From: Carnegiea gigantea
Lineage: Eukaryota; Streptophyta; Magnoliopsida; Caryophyllales; Cactaceae
Length of the DNA: 64,000 nucleotides
Direction of reading: 5' to 3'
Assembly: GCA_029747015.1 (NCBI GenBank)
Contig: JAKOGI010002190.1
Span: forward strand, 31,001 to 95,000
Translations under genes and position numbers: made by a program
Shown: piece after piece, positions 9,721-20,700 of the stretch
How positions within the stretch are numbered: the first letter of the stretch is position 1
Layout: the number at the start of each line of letters is the position of its first letter
The notes under the pieces: generated by a model
What the model saw: the letters and a program-made list of their open reading frames with translations, nothing else
What the model was told of the DNA's origin: nothing
Database searches by the model: none

Positions 9721-10377
9721 TTAGACTGATGTTCAGTATTGTTATCGTGATAGCAACAAGACATTATGCTAATTTCATGCTGACTACACATGTTTCATAA
9801 CTCACTAAAATAACATATATAGCTTGTGAATGTGTTGACAGAAATAGAAATTTCTAATTACTGCTCACTCATTACGTGCTGTGGCCCACTAATGTTAGGT
9901 TTAAGGTTTTCAACATACCTTTTTTGAGGAGTTTTTGATTCATCACTTGCACATCTCTTCTTCGCTCTTTCTAAATGTTGAGTTTCCATATGCAAACATT
10001 GCACAAGAACGATTATGAGAGCGCGATTTTCTTAAAACCTAGAATGCCATTTCGTTTCAAGTGAATTCATTGCGTTTGTTCAAACATGCAAAGCAATTGC
10101 TTTTGTTGGTAAAACTTACATCGAAATACTTACTTCAAGCTTCAGGGAAGATTTTCTAAAGATTTCTAGCTAGAGTTCGTGAACAAACGCTGCAAAATTT
10201 CGTCAAATTGAGCACGAATGTTGGCTGTTTTGGAGAGAGAATGAGGGAAGTTCGTGGGGCTCTGAGCGATTGAATTGAAGGTTTTTATGAGCGATTTTCG
10301 CTTTTGTTTTTTTTTTTTTTGAGCAGTTTTTTGATTTGCTTATGTGGCGCGCCCCATGTGGACAATCGCAGGGCTGG

Positions 10378-10399
10378 TTGTACATTTGGAAATGTACAA
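10378..10399. repeat. 22-bp palindrome near the right end of the inverted repeat
   Basis: This is the perfect counterpart of the palindrome at 2557-2578, with half-sites TTGTACATTT and AAATGTACAA around GG. A GGCGCGCC word lies about 30 bp inside it at 10347-10354. The left arm has the near match GCGCGCC at the mirrored place. Confidence 0.85.
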
Positions 10400-10418
10400 C
10401 CTGGTGGATCATATAGTT

Positions 10419-10825
10419 ACTGCATTTGAACAGCTTCTACATTTCTACCAAAGGGATAAGCCCATGTTGAAATCCTTCTCAAATCACATCCAAATGCTCG
10501 TGACATTAATGCATGCCTGTGATCAATATGTCCACAAAATGACATTCGACATTTGGGATGCTGGACAAAATTTCATTTTATTCGCCTTTTTCCTGTGGTT
10601 TGCAATCACGCTCTGCAAGAAGTACAGCCAGGATAACTTAAAAACAGTCTGTTCTGTACCATCTTATGCAAGATTCTGATCCTTTCAAAATCGATTGACA
10701 AAATTAGTTCATTGTAAGTTAAATGAGTTACAGTATCAAAACATGCAAAAAGAATTTACCCTTTACGAAACTGTAACTTCAAAAGTACACAGGCTCACAC
10801 GGCCCTGGAGGCAAAAGCTTTTATC
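10419..10825. other. 3' flank of ATP23 gene
   Basis: This is the stretch between the right end of the palindrome and the ATP23 stop codon. It probably holds the 3' untranslated region of that gene. A 111-codon open frame that begins inside the palindrome arm (10344-10679) has no family resemblance and is treated as chance. Confidence 0.4.
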
Positions 10826-13800
10826 TCAAGGAGCTCTGTCGAAGGGCCGGGTATCGTTGTAACAAATATCCCAAACAGCTTCCATTGCATCCGTCGCAGC
10901 AGCCTCCGAGCAATAGGGATTAGCAGTCACAGATTTCATCACTCGTCGCCTCACACAATCCTGCAAATGTAGGGAGGGAGACAGGCACATCATACCCAAG
11001 GTCGATCAATCAGATATTGGCATTATCAGAAGTTTTGCGGAAACAGGATGCCAAGTTTTTGCAGAGCACAGATCTTTATTGTTCAATTCCAAAGCATGAA
11101 TCCGAAGTTTGGACTTCTTGTGCCTCTATTCACTTCTTTTGAACATATATTAAGGAATCCCGATAACACAAATCTTGCGGCGAACCACCAGAAGTTTCAA
11201 GTTTAATACACCTCATTGGCGAGATCAAAACCAATTTTTGACTATGTTCACATAAATTTCCACCTCAATCACTAAGGGCTATGCTCATTTTGTGCTGATT
11301 TGATCAGTTCTAAGCTCCGAGAACTAGAAATTAACTTTTCAGTATATTCTGATTCCAAAAAATTACTACTAAAATAAACTTTTATAAAGGGATAATAAAT
11401 ATGGCCTGAAATTATATGATGAAATGATGAGAGCCCCAGAAAAGATAGAAATGGATTACTACCTTACAGGATCTAATGAAACAATAAAAGAATAAGGTCA
11501 ATCTGAACAAAAACAGAATGAGAAAGGTAAGTCACCTGCTCATGACCTCGCATCTTCATATATCCACGCAATAGCTCTCGTTTGTAATGGCAGTCACCAC
11601 TGAGATGGCCTGCACGAATCTAAACCATAAATTGAAGGTAGATTAGATGGGCCCTTCATCTAGCACATTAGAACAACAAATGTCAGATGCACCACTGCTC
11701 ATACCTCACTGCAGGCATGATGAGCGCAATCTGCCCAGTCCAAGTTTGCAGCACGACAATCATCATATGCATGAATTAACTCATGAATCACCACTTGGTT
11801 GACCTCATCTTGAATATTCATGTAGTTGCTACATACCATTATCTGAACACAACCAGAGTACAGAAACAATTAGTAACAGAACAGGAATTCCAGAAAGAGC
11901 AAGAGCTGTGGCTCTTAGATACAGATGAACATTGCTCACAGAATGGATTCGGGCCCTTTTTGACCTGACAAAATATCCATTCGTGTCTGACTGGAAATTT
12001 AAGTACTATAATGAACTGACAGAATATAAACTTGAAGACTCCAAACAACAGAGATGGAACTTCAAATCTTTGCATTCGGGCCTTCTTTAACCCAAAAGGG
12101 ATATCAAGCAAATTGAATGGCAGAATATGTTTAAGGAAACATGGAAAGAACATGCTTCTCGGGGGGTGCTCCCAGACAATGTATGCATACTCAAGAGTCG
12201 AGACCATAACTAATGCACAAATGCATCAACGCAAAATGTGGGTGGGTGACAAACTCAGCTTGTACATGGTCCATCCATCAGTCTTGAGGGGATGTCAAAC
12301 TTAATAAAGGCCATCAAGAGATTACCCAACAAAAGCCAGGTCATCGAGAATCGATTAATCTTGAAAGAATATTTTTAGGTAAATGGAAGTTGCATCTCCT
12401 TCAGACAGATTCTGCATGCACTGTGCAACTGCATCAGTCAGATCCCTGGCCTGGAGACTGTTGGCATACTGGGTAGGCTTATCTCCCAGTTTATAGCTTG
12501 CAACTAACTGCATAATTATCTATTAAGTTATGAACAGAGAAGATAAGAGAAAATGTAATCTTTTATAATCCCGAATTCTTATTGTATAAATCCCTGCACA
12601 TCTATTCTTATCATTCAATTCATGCAATACAAATTGGAGGCTAGGAGTTGCATTGGGAGTCAAGCCTAACAACCATATTGTGTTGCTCTTACAGAAACCT
12701 GCACAGCATAGAAACTAATGGCAAGGAAATGCTGGTCATCATGAGGCTCATAAATTATTTTCGTGGGCTCAACTAGCACAATGAATGTGTCGGTTCAAAC
12801 AGTTCAGTAAATATCCACAATTTTATGCTAAACCTGCTTCACTGGCTGCGGCCCCCCCCCCCCCCCCCGGGCGCGGGTTCTTAATGGAATATGTTGAGCC
12901 AGATCCAAACACAAATTCATCATATGGGTTGCTGCACAAAAAGGCTAAGCATAGGTTTCTCTTCGCTGTCGATGCACTATGCACTGGCAGGCAAGAATAT
13001 TGCCCTTGCTTCTTTATCCAGACGTCCTTGAGCCATGGACTTTGCTGTAAATTTTTTGATTCAGTAAAGCTCACAAATATGAGTATTGAGAACACATCTC
13101 AAACATGGATTCCAATAGTAATCTCTAGTCCCCACTGTGGTGGTACTGTAGCCCCGCACAGATGTAGAATGGCAGTTCTAACAAGTTGATACTTCTAAAC
13201 TATGAATCGAAAGAAATCACCCAAAAACACGCGAAGAAACTTAACAAGCAGTCTCAATGCTGCCAAGTTCAAAGTTGCCATAAGAGATTCTTCCTGCCTG
13301 GTGACAGAACAACTAGCACTATATCTGAGCATATTGCCTATCTGACTTCTAGTCCGCTCAATACCTGATGTGGACGCATTCATTTCCTTGTTGCCCCAGC
13401 CCCTTTTTTGGTTCTGCTGTCAGCAAAATAAGAGGGCTTTGTTCTTGCAGATCATTTCCCCAGGTAGCCTTTAAAGTGCAGCAGGGCGTCTGCTATTTGC
13501 AACCGACTTAGCAAAATTGCATTTACCAATTTCCCAAGAAAATGCAAAATCAAAACAGGACAAGTAGTTTAAAACTGCATAGAAGGATATGGTAGTAAGG
13601 AGATGGCCTCAAATAAGCCTTTGTAACTTCCAGAACTGGCTACTCCATCCAGAAGCTAAACGTAGGCATAAGTAATCCAGGAAAAGCCATGAAAATAGGT
13701 GGTCTTCAAGAGACTTATGACAGAGATGAGAGTCATCACACATGGAATTATACTGTTGGATTTATCATTAATTCAATGTCAACAGAAACATACCATCTCT

Positions 13801-14732
13801 CAAAAGCTGGGCAATCAAACAACTCATAACAGCTTACACAAGCTTGAAGAAACCCCTGGCATGCTTGTGGAAATAGAGTTCTCATGGGTGTCATTCTTGC
13901 TGAAGAATGCATAAAGGCAGGTCATCAGGTATGCTGATGACACAGAATCAAGAGCATTTTCGAGGGGTGTGGGGAACAATCAGCATCTTTGAAGGGTAAT
14001 AAACATGAAAAATGTGGTTTTCTACTGCTACTCCAACTTAAAGTTCTATCAAATACTCATGCAATTAAGCATTAGATTGCACAAGCCACCATTGAAAAAA
14101 AAATAAGAAGAAGAAAAAGGATTTGTCATGTTTAGTAGGGTGTAGTTCAATGCAATGTAATCAGTAGACTTATATTTATTTGTCTTCTATTCATTAAATT
14201 GCATTATACTGTAGTCCACCAAAAATTACATTAATTTCAGAAAGGGGACAATGAGATCATCCAAATAAAACGCCAGAGTCACACACAATGCGACCTGACA
14301 TCCCCTCCTCCCGCCCCCCCTGGGGGAAAAAAAACCCCTTTACTGTTAAACACGTAAATAGTGTTAATTTAAGTCAGGAAGGCGAAGAAGCTCACTCCTT
14401 CTCCACGGGTATAGCCACCACTTATTTGCTTTGTACAGTTGACGGCCTTGATGAAGTTATCTGCAACTATACACCCAGATTTCTCTAGATTTTCCACAAG
14501 AAACTTCACCATTGGAGCTGAAACCAGGAACAAAAAGTATAAACACCCAACTTTAGCATAAACCATCAAATGTTGGAACCCAAATATGAGAGGAGAGATG
14601 GGAAAAAAAAAAAAAAAAAATACTTCGAAGGCTCCTCTGGATCATCCGCTGGCATTCTTCTAGACTTACACCCTCGCCTCTAATAGGTGAGCTTTCTATA
14701 GCCAGTTTTGCATCAGAAGCTCCCCCCTCCAT
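10826..14732 (-). CDS. ATP23: ATP23-type mitochondrial inner-membrane metallopeptidase (peptidase M76), five coding exons
   Basis: Coding exons on the minus strand are 14732-14624, 14517-14396, 11842-11705, 11619-11536 and 10960-10826. Together they total 588 nt, or 195 codons plus TGA, with every junction GT/AG and in frame. Exon 3 carries the zinc-metallopeptidase signature HELIHAYDDCR (HExxH), and exon 4 gives IRAGHLSGDCHYKRELLRGY. The C-terminus ends in CYNDTRPFDRAP, as in plant 'Ku70-binding protein' homologues, which are about this length. In yeast, ATP23 processes the Atp6 precursor and helps F1Fo-ATPase assembly; a mitochondrial role here is by homology. The ATG at 14732 was chosen because it opens the frame just inside the exon that starts at 14749. 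Intron 2 is unusually long (14395-11843) and holds inserted DNA. No disabling change was seen. Confidence 0.93.
12370..12780 (-). other. Coding-like fragments split by the solo LTR, identity unknown
   Basis: On the minus strand, 12780-12702 reads LVEPTKIIYEPHDDQHF followed by LAISFYAVQ. Beyond the solo LTR, 12447-12370 reads ARDLTDAVAQCMQ followed by NLSEGDATSIYLK. Both stretches lack stops and are bordered by AG or GT. They could be exon remnants of a gene fragment copied into the ATP23 intron, or chance. I do not recognise the family. Confidence 0.25.
12459..12693 (+). mobile_element. Probable solo LTR within ATP23 intron 2
   Basis: The 235-bp segment begins TGTTGG and ends TTACA. It is flanked by GAGAC on the left and GAAAC on the right, matching at four of five bases. 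Inside it has a TATAAATCCC-like promoter word (near 12583) and CATTCAATTCATGCAATACA, typical of small plant copia or TRIM LTRs. No second copy or internal region is present. Its lineage is not identifiable. Confidence 0.5.
12852..12868. repeat. Homopolymer C(17) tract
   Basis: Seventeen C in a row are followed by GGGCGCGGG in ATP23 intron 2. Shorter C runs recur at about 14310 and 15267. Length may be unreliable because such tracts are error-prone in sequencing. Confidence 0.9.
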
Positions 14733-15032
14733 TATCAGCACCAATTTCCCTGTTTCAAGTAATCAATCAGATCCAATTAGGGAAAAAATACAAGAATCAA
14801 ACGGCCTTTAATGGGTAAATACCCGATTTTGAGATTGCAATTTAGCATACAACAATTGAAAACAAAGGGCATTGCAGACATAAACAAGCGTGTATAATAT
14901 ATTACATCTCCTTTCAAGCAACCACATCAATTAGACGAATTATAAGCAGTAAATCCGGCTTTCTGGATTGAAGTTTCGCATACAACAATCGAAACAAATG
15001 GAATTACAATAACGAATGCAGAGAGAAAGGAC

Positions 15033-15115
15033 CTGGCGAAGTGAGTCGTGGAAAGTAGAGGGTTTAACCGCCAAAAAAAATGAAGAAGGCAGAAGCAAAG
15101 GAGACAAACGGAACC
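15033..15115 (-). other. Probable 5' untranslated exon of ATP23
   Basis: A donor site TTCGCCAG/GTCC lies at 15033/15032 on the minus strand. An acceptor ACTTGAAACAG at 14761-14751 precedes the exon with the ATG. The implied 5'-UTR intron is about 280 bp. The upstream border of the exon is not defined; the GC-rich stretch to about 15190 may include the transcription start. Confidence 0.45.
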
Positions 15116-15139
15116 CTAGTCGTTGGTCAGTGAGCCCTG

Positions 15140-15380
15140 CCTAATCTCCGGTGGCCGGCGGCAGACCTCCGGCAGCTTGCCGATTTGCACAACTACAGTA
15201 CTTAATAGGGTTTTTGTTAATGGTGAAGTTCAGCAAATAGTAAAGAATGAAGGGCATCTAATGATACCCCCCCCCCTCCCTTTCAGGAGTCCAAAGCATC
15301 GCCCTACTATATTCCTTACCTTAAAATGTTTAATGTTGAAATATTCCTCCACATTTATTGATAGTTGATCCCCGACTTTT
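15140..15380. other. Intergenic stretch between ATP23 and Harbinger remnant
   Basis: No gene is recognisable. The ATP23 side is GC-rich (CCGGTGGCCGGCGG near 15148), and a C-run lies near 15267. The left terminus of the PIF/Harbinger element may lie here but was not found. Confidence 0.4.
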
Positions 15381-16250
15381 TCAAGTGATATTGATGATCT
15401 CTATATAATGCCAAGAATCCCTCATGCTCGATATATTCTGCACCTATCAAATAATATGTATCTAGATACATGAGAATAAAATAAGTGTTACTTATTATTT
15501 AAAAAGATAGTGTTTAATCAATAATTGTGTGCGTCATCATTATTACCTTGGGAAACCCTTAAGTCATGGGGCCTACATTTCGATGAACACGAGTATCATG
15601 TGCGGATCATTCCCAACCCGACAACACATAGGTGAATTTCATTCATAGTAGGCGTGCATACACCTAGAACATTCATAGCAATAGTGCATGTTCTAGTTAG
15701 GTACCTTGGTCTATTCTCATCAGGCACATGGACGCTAAAATGTGTACCATCTAAGGAGGCTATTTAATTCTACAAAACAACATTGGTATGATATGTCTTA
15801 GACACGCAAGTTCTTAGGTTCATTAGGAAATAAGTACAGAAGTTACCCTCTTACCTTAAAACATTTCCATCTACTGTCTTCACAATCTTTTGTTATCACT
15901 TATCAGTGTAAGCTTTTTGAGTAGGTGTGTGTGTAATTTTCAAACCGCAAGAAGACAACGATTGAATTGGCCTACTCACACTTTCTCCACTTCGAATAAA
16001 ATAACTCCCTATTGTTCTATTCTTGAGCTTATAAGCCGAAGTATATGAAAACATGGAAGCAGTCTCTTCCAATGGCATATTTTTGGTTCCAGTCAAACTT
16101 TCAATATCCCTAACCATCTTACATAGAACATAAAAAGTACATCTATTCATGCGAAGTTCGCTTCTACAAGCAACATCACTGTCTTTAATTAGCGTATTCA
16201 ATTTTTCTATTCTACGATGCTTTCTTTCCCTATTGCTATACTTCATTGGT
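15380..16250 (-). pseudogene. PIF/Harbinger transposase remnant (HARBI1/ALP1-like)
   Basis: Reading the minus strand from 16246, the first 116 codons show the helix-turn-helix side of the family: RMNRCTFYVLCKMVRDIE, then GTKNMPLEETASMFSY and NRTIGSYFIRSGESVSR. After an intron-like break (donor after DSRWKCFK near 15860), the DDE side follows at about 15775-15560 with SLDGTHFSVHVPDENRPRY and TIAMNVLGVCTP. A weak match to the end of the core lies near 15440-15380. Several stops and shifts make it a pseudogene. These proteins normally excise and insert DNA together with a Myb-like partner, which I did not find. Confidence 0.8.
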
Positions 16251-17544
16251 CATGTCTCATGCATAACAATGCCCATAATAAACAACATAAAAATCATAAA
16301 GGTTATTACATCTATAATGAGCACAACACTTATGTGGAATTGCACTGTTATCCTCTTCCTCTCCCTCACTAGCAACAATGACAAGATGGAGCCATTTTCT
16401 GTCCAAATCACATTACAAACAATGACAAAACTGATAGTGTCAAGAAACTTTTGGCCAAAACGAGCCAAACAGATTGAAAACAAGAACAATAAGGGCATAT
16501 AAGAACAATGTTTGGGAGTGAACAAAATTAACAAAACTAAAATCATATAACAAGCTAATCAAAATAATTGAACAAAGAAAGTGAACAAGAATTAGCCCAT
16601 GTCTTCATTACAACCCAAAAAAAAAAGAGAAAAATAACAATGTCTGGGCATAAATCATGCGAACGAGAACCGATCCATGTCTTTATCATTACAACCTAGA
16701 AAAAATGCCCCCCCTAAAAAAACTAGGTGTTAGGGTATAAACCAACATATCAAACAACATTAACAATGCCCATCAAGTACAGATTGAAAATTTTTCAAGC
16801 AAATCAAATTGTAGGGAAAATTGTTCCAATTGCAGCAGATCCCATCATAGCTGGCAAATATAGGTTACAAAGCAAGATAGATTGAAGAACAAGAGCAAGG
16901 AGCATGAAGATTTGAAGGCATATGAAGCAAATTGAACTTAAAAAAAACAAAAAACAGAACTTGCAGTCGCCAGGAGTAGCCGTTGGTAGCAGCCGTCGGT
17001 GGAGGACGGCGTCGCCGGTGAAGAAGCACTCGGCCAATTGGGACCCAAGCTCTGTCTCCCGCTATCTCCCTTTACCTCTCTATCCTGGGGTTTGCCAATT
17101 ATGACAGAAAAAATGAGGATTTGCAAATTGTTAAGGAAAAAAGGAGGCAAAAATAATTTTGAAATAATTTTCCTTTTTTCAATGAAAAGATAAGCTGATT
17201 TTAAGGGATAAGTAAGTGATCTTCTTATAGCGGGGTTCTAATTCCTTAATTTGGGGGCCACTTGATACCTAAAGCGTCATACCAAAAGTGTCATACCAAA
17301 TATTAGGGTTAGGAATTAAAGGTATCAAGTTCAATTAGACTTCTTCAAACCAAACACCCCTTAAATTGTACTTGTGCTACTCACATGGTGGACTCTAGAC
17401 ATGTAAATGATATTTTACAAAGACCATTTTTTCCCCCACGATAATTTTGTTGTTTCAAATGTTCAAAGAATTAATACACTATATATAAAATGATATTAGG
17501 TAAAAACAAGATATTCTATGAAATCGAAATGGTACTACTTTTTT
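16251..17544. other. Non-coding stretch with a candidate Harbinger terminus at 17340-17363
   Basis: No gene is recognisable. The word CTTCTTCAAACCAAACACCCC at about 17340-17360 is followed by TTA. Its complement GGGGTGTTTGGTTTG resembles PIF/Harbinger and Tourist termini, whose target duplication is TTA. A partner terminus on the left was not seen, so the outer limits of the Harbinger element stay open. The rest is A/T-rich. Confidence 0.35.
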
Positions 17545-17549
17545 ATTAC

Positions 17550-17720
17550 AACTTTTTCTTTTCTTTTTTTTTTTAATCAAAATAGGGAGGGAAAATCATG
17601 TATGAATCAAACTCGACATATTTACACCAACCGGTACTTACAACATCTAGCACTGGCTCCGGACCTTCTTCCCCATATATGCTCCCCCATCTTAGAAGGT
17701 TTGCAAGTAAGTTAAAAAAT
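17550..17720 (-). mobile_element. LINE A, 3' terminal piece (end of RNase H and poly-A tail)
   Basis: On the minus strand this piece begins with codons reading HFL and continues the RNase H reading frame that breaks at 47259. It ends with an EEGPEPVLDVVSTG-like tail (another frame) and an A-rich run at 17574-17552, the expected poly-A end of a non-LTR element. It is separated from the rest of the LINE by the 29.5-kb Tat element. The terminal GAGCT (17721-17725) is one copy of that element's target duplication. Confidence 0.75.
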
Positions 17721-17725
17721 GAGCT

Positions 17726-20700
17726 TGTTGAGCAAAAATTTAATAAAAATAAATAATATTCACAGCACAACTTTCTGACGTATAAAAATGTACATTGGTT
17801 TATTTTGGGTATGATCCTATTCAAGAGGACATACATCCTTAATTACATTCCCCTCTTTAGGAAACCACCTTTTGATTCCGTCTCATTCTGTTTTTATTTT
17901 CTTTCTTTGTTTCATTTTGCTTTAGTAAGACTTTATACAATTTGGATCGGCAATTATCATGTTTTTAATGTTGAATTGCTCGTATCCAAAACTGAATTGT
18001 AACAGATAGTGGTCGTATAGGCACCTTTTAGGAAGGGTATTATACGTACACATTGTTCACGTGTAAGTTAGGAAGCGGGTAATTTTATTTGATTTGGAAT
18101 TTAGGTTGCAATTAATTTTTTGTCGTGAGCTGCCTACGCACCTCTTTTATAGAAAATCAAATCAGCCGTAGTTCTTTTTAATTTAATTTGGTTTGATTTG
18201 TGTTCTGTAACTATAATTTAATTTGATTTTAGTTTTGGATTTTATTTTTATGGACTAAATTAATAGCCGCAAATTTGATTTAGTTTTGTCGTTTGATTTT
18301 TGGCTTTGATACCTAAGTTATATATGTTTATTTTTTAGCCATTTTCGCGACTATTTTTTTTATTTGCTGATTTAGCCCTTCCTGGAATCGATCCACATAT
18401 ACATATTTTCTTTTGACTTTCGATTAGGTCCAAAATTTATTTGAGGGCTTTCTATATACTCTTGGCGAGATCAAATCGACGTAGTTCTTAGTCCAAAAAT
18501 TATTTTTTAAACTTGCACCATGGAGGGGAGAATTTGGTGGGCTTCATTATTTAGCTCGGGTCTAGTCCATTTTGCCGTACTTATGATTCGAGAAAGATCC
18601 GTCTTTGAGAAGCTTGTTTTTTTTTTATTTGTTTTAGTTACGTAACGTGTAACCAAGGATTACAGAGTTGTAATTTGGTCTTTTATGAAAGAGATGAAAG
18701 ATAAATAAGGGTTTTCTAGTCCATTTCTTGGACTTGAAAATTTGAGGGGCCGGTTTTCATTTTGTAAGGCTTGGTTTCTTGCCGTTTACGCCGGCAAAAT
18801 GCAATCAACTTGAAAAAATTAACTTTTCGTATGTCGATTTAAGCCCGTTTGAGGACCTCGATTTAGAACGAAACCGAAAATTTTATATCAACCGTCCTCC
18901 GTATTCTTATTGGAATCAAGTCACTATGGTTCTTGTCGATATTAAACAATTTTTTTAATTTTTCTCTTTGCAGATTTTGGTTAAGGAGATGCATATAAGA
19001 GTCATTTCGATTTATTGTAAATCATTTAATTAACAATAGGATGACTCTGTACTCATTTTTCGTATTACCAAAAATTAACAACACTGACGTCATAAGTATC
19101 CGCTTTTAATTCATTTGCGCTAGGGTTCCTTTTTTATTCAGCACCGCTGCAATACTCAAATTAATCCTTTGATTCCATATTGGAGTTGTATATCCAAATT
19201 AATTGAATATTCCCTGCCTCTCCTTTCTTTCTTTGCTGTGAGAATCACACATGATGTTCAACCAAAGTGGTGTTGTTTTATTGGCAAGTACACGCTTAAG
19301 CCGATCCAATCAGAATGAAATTATTGCCAACTATTAGAATTTTTTATTTGCTTTGATTGTATCAATTTTTTTTATGTACCTAACCACAAACCAGAATTTC
19401 AAACTAAGTGGATAAGCTATATCCTCACAAAGATTATGCTATCTTTCTACTAGAATCATACTTCCAGTCATCCTTCTCTATTATTGAGTTTTAGTTTATA
19501 AATACTACCCCCATTTTTTTCTCTTACTCCCATTTACTGATTTACTGATCGACATAGTATTCCCTTCCTTCATACGTGAGACACTTATGCCCCTCAAAAG
19601 AAAAGAAAACAATCCGTCAAACTCAATCAAAAAGTCTGCCATTCTGCAAATCGATAGACTGTTTTCCTCTTGCCTCTCTTCTATTTTGTCTTTTAGTGCC
19701 TTATACATGTTTACATGGTCTTGGATGAATTGACGTAAGTTACAAACCATGAATCGCTTTCACATAGCCCATTTTACCTTCTTTTAACAATAAAATAATA
19801 AAGTAGAAATTGTGTTTTTAACCACCATTTTTGGATAATGAACCTGGGAGCTTTGCTCTTGATTTACTCATGGTGGGCTTTTAACTTTTTTCAAACAGAG
19901 AGACTCTCTTTTTTTTTTTTTTTTGGGTTTAAAGACCTCTATTAGTATTAATTTTTTTTAAGGCCTAGAATCTCCATCAGAGGAGTAAAATTCTGGCCAA
20001 AGACAAAAAATTAAGTCTTTGTTCAATTATATCTCAGTACCCATGGACTCACTAGTTGCATCAAAAATTTTGTTTTTAAGGTCCAACTGGACGTTAGAAT
20101 AAGGTCGGATCCAGGAGATTTATAGTTCAGTAGGAACTAGGATCCGGTAGGATCCATAATTTAATGATTTCGGCAGGAATTGGGTTCAAGCTTAATCTGC
20201 TTTCCTTTGGCAAGAGCTGGGGATTAAGGAAAAAAAAATCCATAATTTTGCTGGGAACTTGAATCAAATTCATTCTTCTATAGTTGAAATTTCGAACGTT
20301 TTGCAACATGGTGGACTTGCTATTTTTTTGGATCAGCCATGGCTAACATTAAAACAAAGTGGGGGAAGGTTGTGGGAATGAGATGGCAAGATATTGCTTT
20401 AAGCATAATTTTAGTCTCTTCTTACCTTGAATTTCAACTTGAACTCAGTATTGTTGGAGTAAGACTGCTTTTCTTTCTGTATTTCTTTTCTTGTGCTTCA
20501 CTTCTGTGTTCTGTTTCTCTCAATCTATGTCCTCTTCTTTTCCCTTTTTTGGGGCTTCACCTCCCCCTTTTTAAAAAAAAAAATCCCTTCCTCTGTTTTC
20601 CTCTCCTATTTTTATAGCGGAGGACCACTTAGTAGTTGTAAGGAAGATGTTGGGTATGTGGGGTACCCACTACCCCCCTTTTTCCTCTCTACAACTACCC

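Larger units (their letters stand above)
6228..9989 (-). pseudogene. Right-arm transposon gene: decayed copy of the same gene, read toward the centre
   Basis: On the minus strand a first coding exon starts at ATG 9989 and encodes METQHLERAKKRCASDESK up to a donor at 9919. Further blocks are about 9064-8978, 8899-8826, and from 8335 downward. Block 7444-7196 gives the domain with LQVTELPGNLCKWLVDSFDP and ITPMNMHLTL. A last block at 6446-6228 reads YLDRVLFTRRTIERQF and IKGWSMEKLKERV. In related plant transposon proteins as I recall them, such a block follows this domain further along. The two arms therefore encode the same protein in convergent orientation. In-frame stops and shifts show it is dead, although less so than the left copy. 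No Ulp1 catalytic domain was seen. Confidence 0.5.
6296..10418 (-). repeat. Right arm of 7.9-kb inverted repeat
   Basis: This is the inverted partner of 2539-6245. It is about 400 bp longer, mainly because the 21-bp-spaced tract near 9350-9710 has been expanded by duplication of roughly 120-bp blocks. The outer end reads GGTGGATCATATAGT at 10403-10417. The arm carries the better preserved copy of the inward-reading gene, including an intact ATG at 9989. Arm divergence shows that the palindrome is not a recent assembly fold-back artefact. Confidence 0.85.

Noticed and set aside
2530..10425. Target-site duplication for the palindrome
   Set aside because: Flanks around 2539 and 10418 show only ATAT-type likeness within the repeat ends; no 8- to 11-bp direct repeat was found.
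10344..10679. 111-codon plus-strand frame as a gene
   Set aside because: It begins inside the terminal palindrome and has no family likeness; probably chance.
12852..12880. C-run and GGGCGCGGG as a promoter CpG island
   Set aside because: It lies inside an ATP23 intron with no gene start on either strand.
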